From the NCBI GenBank assembly GCA_020444415.1, contig JAHLLA010000009.1, forward strand, positions 1 to 64,000: a stretch of DNA of 64,000 bases. The letters are read 5' to 3'. How positions within the stretch are numbered: position 1 is the stretch's first letter; every line of letters begins with the position of its first letter. Below the pieces are notes generated by a model that saw only the letters and a list, made by a program, of their open reading frames with translations, did no database searches and was not told the origin of the DNA. The DNA comes from Bacteroidota bacterium (GTDB lineage Bacteria > Bacteroidota > Bacteroidia > Bacteroidales > F082). This document shows positions 62,838 to 64,000 of this stretch, one piece after another. A program made the position numbers and the translations under genes.

Positions 62838-64000
62838 CTATTTAATAAACCTCTTTACCAACACATCTTTTCCGTCTGTTACAGATACAATATAAACCCC
62901 GTTATTTAACGAAGAAGTATTTAATTGCAACTGTTGATTATTGGTGTTTGTCTGAATGACGATCTTCCCGGAAACATCAGCTACGCTTATTTCTTTTATT
63001 TCATTTGAGGGGTTCAGAAAATAAATATTTAAATAATCTTTGGCTGGATTGGGACCAATTGTAAAGTACACTTGTCTTTCGGTTTTGTTCACGCCAACAA
63101 CCAGGCTGTTGGTATGCTCCATAGTCCATTGATTTGGGTCCACCTGCACGGAGGCTACCGTTTTTCCTGTAAATACATTGAAATCGTTCAGATTGTCTGA
63201 TTGGTACAAACTAATGATGGTATCTGTTGCATCAGTAAATATAAGTTTAAAATCCATGAGCATTTGAAAGAGGGGCGTAGTGGAAGATGTGGACTGTGTG
63301 GAGGTTAAGTGAAAATATCCATTATCGGTTGAATACCATTCAAAGTCATAAATCGGATATCCTTCTCCATAATACCACTGATCAAAAAATGAATCAAAAT
63401 CCATTCCGGTCACTGCTTCTGTAACTTCTTTAAAGTCATCTCCTGTAGCTGTGCTGTCGGAAAATTGAGTTTGAAAAGTTTCCATTACAGCGAAAAACAG
63501 TGAATCATCCTGTATTTCATGACGTAATATATGAATAATTGCTGCGCCTTTATCGTATGAAAGTCGTCCGCTAAAAATGCGCCATTCATTTCCAGGTATT
63601 ACCTCATCTTCGGGTACGTAAACACTGCCTCCGCTTGAACTCATGGCGCTGCTTTGTTTTTGAACCATGAAATTTTTACCGGCACTGATGCCATTGATGT
63701 AATACCTGCACAGGTAATCCGAGTAAGTAGCAAAACCCTCGTTTACCCATATATCGCTCCAGGTGGCACAGGTGACATTATCGCCAAACCACATATGACC
63801 CAATTCGTGTGCCACCAAACCAAATGAAAATCCACCTATAGTAGTCATGGTCTGGTGTTCCATACCGCCACCCAATTCGGTCAAACAGTGCCCATATTTT
63901 TCTTCGTGAAAAGGATAAAGCATGTAAAGCTCAGATAGTAATTCTACCATCCCAGGTGTGGCATCCATACCACCTTTTGTATCATTAAAGCAGTTTTGGC
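62838..64000 (-). CDS. M1-family metallo-aminopeptidase with T9SS sorting domain, 5' truncated by the window
   Basis: The frame is open to the window edge; an internal Met at 63968 is not the start. The zinc signature HELGHMWFGDNVTCATWSDIWVNEGFATYSDYL has the HExxH and the Glu ligand 18 residues on. The exopeptidase motif is GGMEHQT (usually GxMEN). The C-terminal 80 residues (YFTIGPNPAKDYLNIYFLNPSN ... DVLVKRFIK) are a T9SS type A signal. It removes N-terminal residues from peptides at the cell surface. It is first in the visible run leading to gltX and folB. Confidence 0.9.
   Translation of the reverse strand, partial: QNCFNDTKGGMDATPGMVELLSELYMLYPFHEEKYGHCLTELGGGMEHQTMTTIGGFSFGLVAHELGHMWFGDNVTCATWSDIWVNEGFATYSDYLCRYYINGISAGKNFMVQKQSSAMSSSGGSVYVPEDEVIPGNEWRIFSGRLSYDKGAAIIHILRHEIQDDSLFFAVMETFQTQFSDSTATGDDFKEVTEAVTGMDFDSFFDQWYYGEGYPIYDFEWYSTDNGYFHLTSTQSTSSTTPLFQMLMDFKLIFTDATDTIISLYQSDNLNDFNVFTGKTVASVQVDPNQWTMEHTNSLVVGVNKTERQVYFTIGPNPAKDYLNIYFLNPSNEIKEISVADVSGKIVIQTNTNNQQLQLNTSSLNNGVYIVSVTDGKDVLVKRFIK

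Noticed and set aside
1-64000. Integrated phage, IS element, CRISPR-Cas or defence island.
   Set aside because: No integrase, transposase, phage structural gene, cas gene or restriction-modification pair was seen.

Overview
The window looks like a chromosomal segment of a free-living member of the Bacteroidota. Three things point there: several large secreted proteins end in type IX secretion (T9SS) sorting domains; many genes have the Bacteroidota promoter -7 box TAnnTTTG 20-35 nt before the start codon; and the families are typical of the phylum (S46 dipeptidyl-peptidase, UpxY antiterminator, GH3-like protein, DUF3857 proteins, WG repeats, degenerate arginase). No rRNA, CRISPR array, prophage or insertion sequence was seen. 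One tRNA gene (Cys) is present.

Layout. 0-8 kb: the 3' part of a large lamin-tail/FnIII T9SS protein, a membrane-anchored coiled-coil protein, a secreted isochorismatase-like hydrolase, and two exported peptidases (M28, C69). 8-10 kb: asd-ribF, overlapping by one base. 10-17 kb: cell-surface proteins (lamin-tail protein, DUF819 permease, Omp85-type barrel, T9SS protein, carboxypeptidase-regulatory-like protein). 17-22.6 kb: a compact polysaccharide operon wza-wzc-wlbA-upxY-comF. 22.7-30.6 kb: inorganic pyrophosphatase, topoisomerase I, an arginase-fold protein, an intergenic inverted repeat, an EEP-family phosphatase/nuclease, a GH3-like protein and a LysE exporter. 30.7-35.5 kb: S46 peptidase, a long structured intergenic region, an MFS transporter and an NTF2-like protein.

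35.5-41.1 kb is the most unusual part. Two paralogous small secreted proteins, each with three IDDIPFNTE-type repeats, have a 32-nt identical upstream element and matching promoters. They flank two DUF3857/transglutaminase-like proteins, one of which lacks the catalytic cysteine. A third small repeat protein (YDAD repeats) is divergent from the first copy. 41.4-47.7 kb is a cell-envelope and general-stress cluster of small proteins: YtxH twice, CsbD twice, tandem MscS channels, an HPF/RaiA-like protein, a frame-disrupted lmo0937-like gene, YihY and DUF1328.

47.8-64 kb: a PLP aminotransferase, a ten-unit WG-repeat protein, SnoaL/NTF2-like proteins, a methyltransferase, a zinc-ribbon protein, a parallel beta-helix T9SS protein, tRNA-Cys, a 968-residue T9SS protein with a duplicated and apparently interleaved domain module, and a leftward run M1 aminopeptidase (cut by the window) - membrane protein - gltX - folB.

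Exported peptidases (M28, C69, S46, M1) with amino-acid metabolism suggest a protein-degrading lifestyle; this is inference. All domain names come from reading motifs by eye; no database search was possible.
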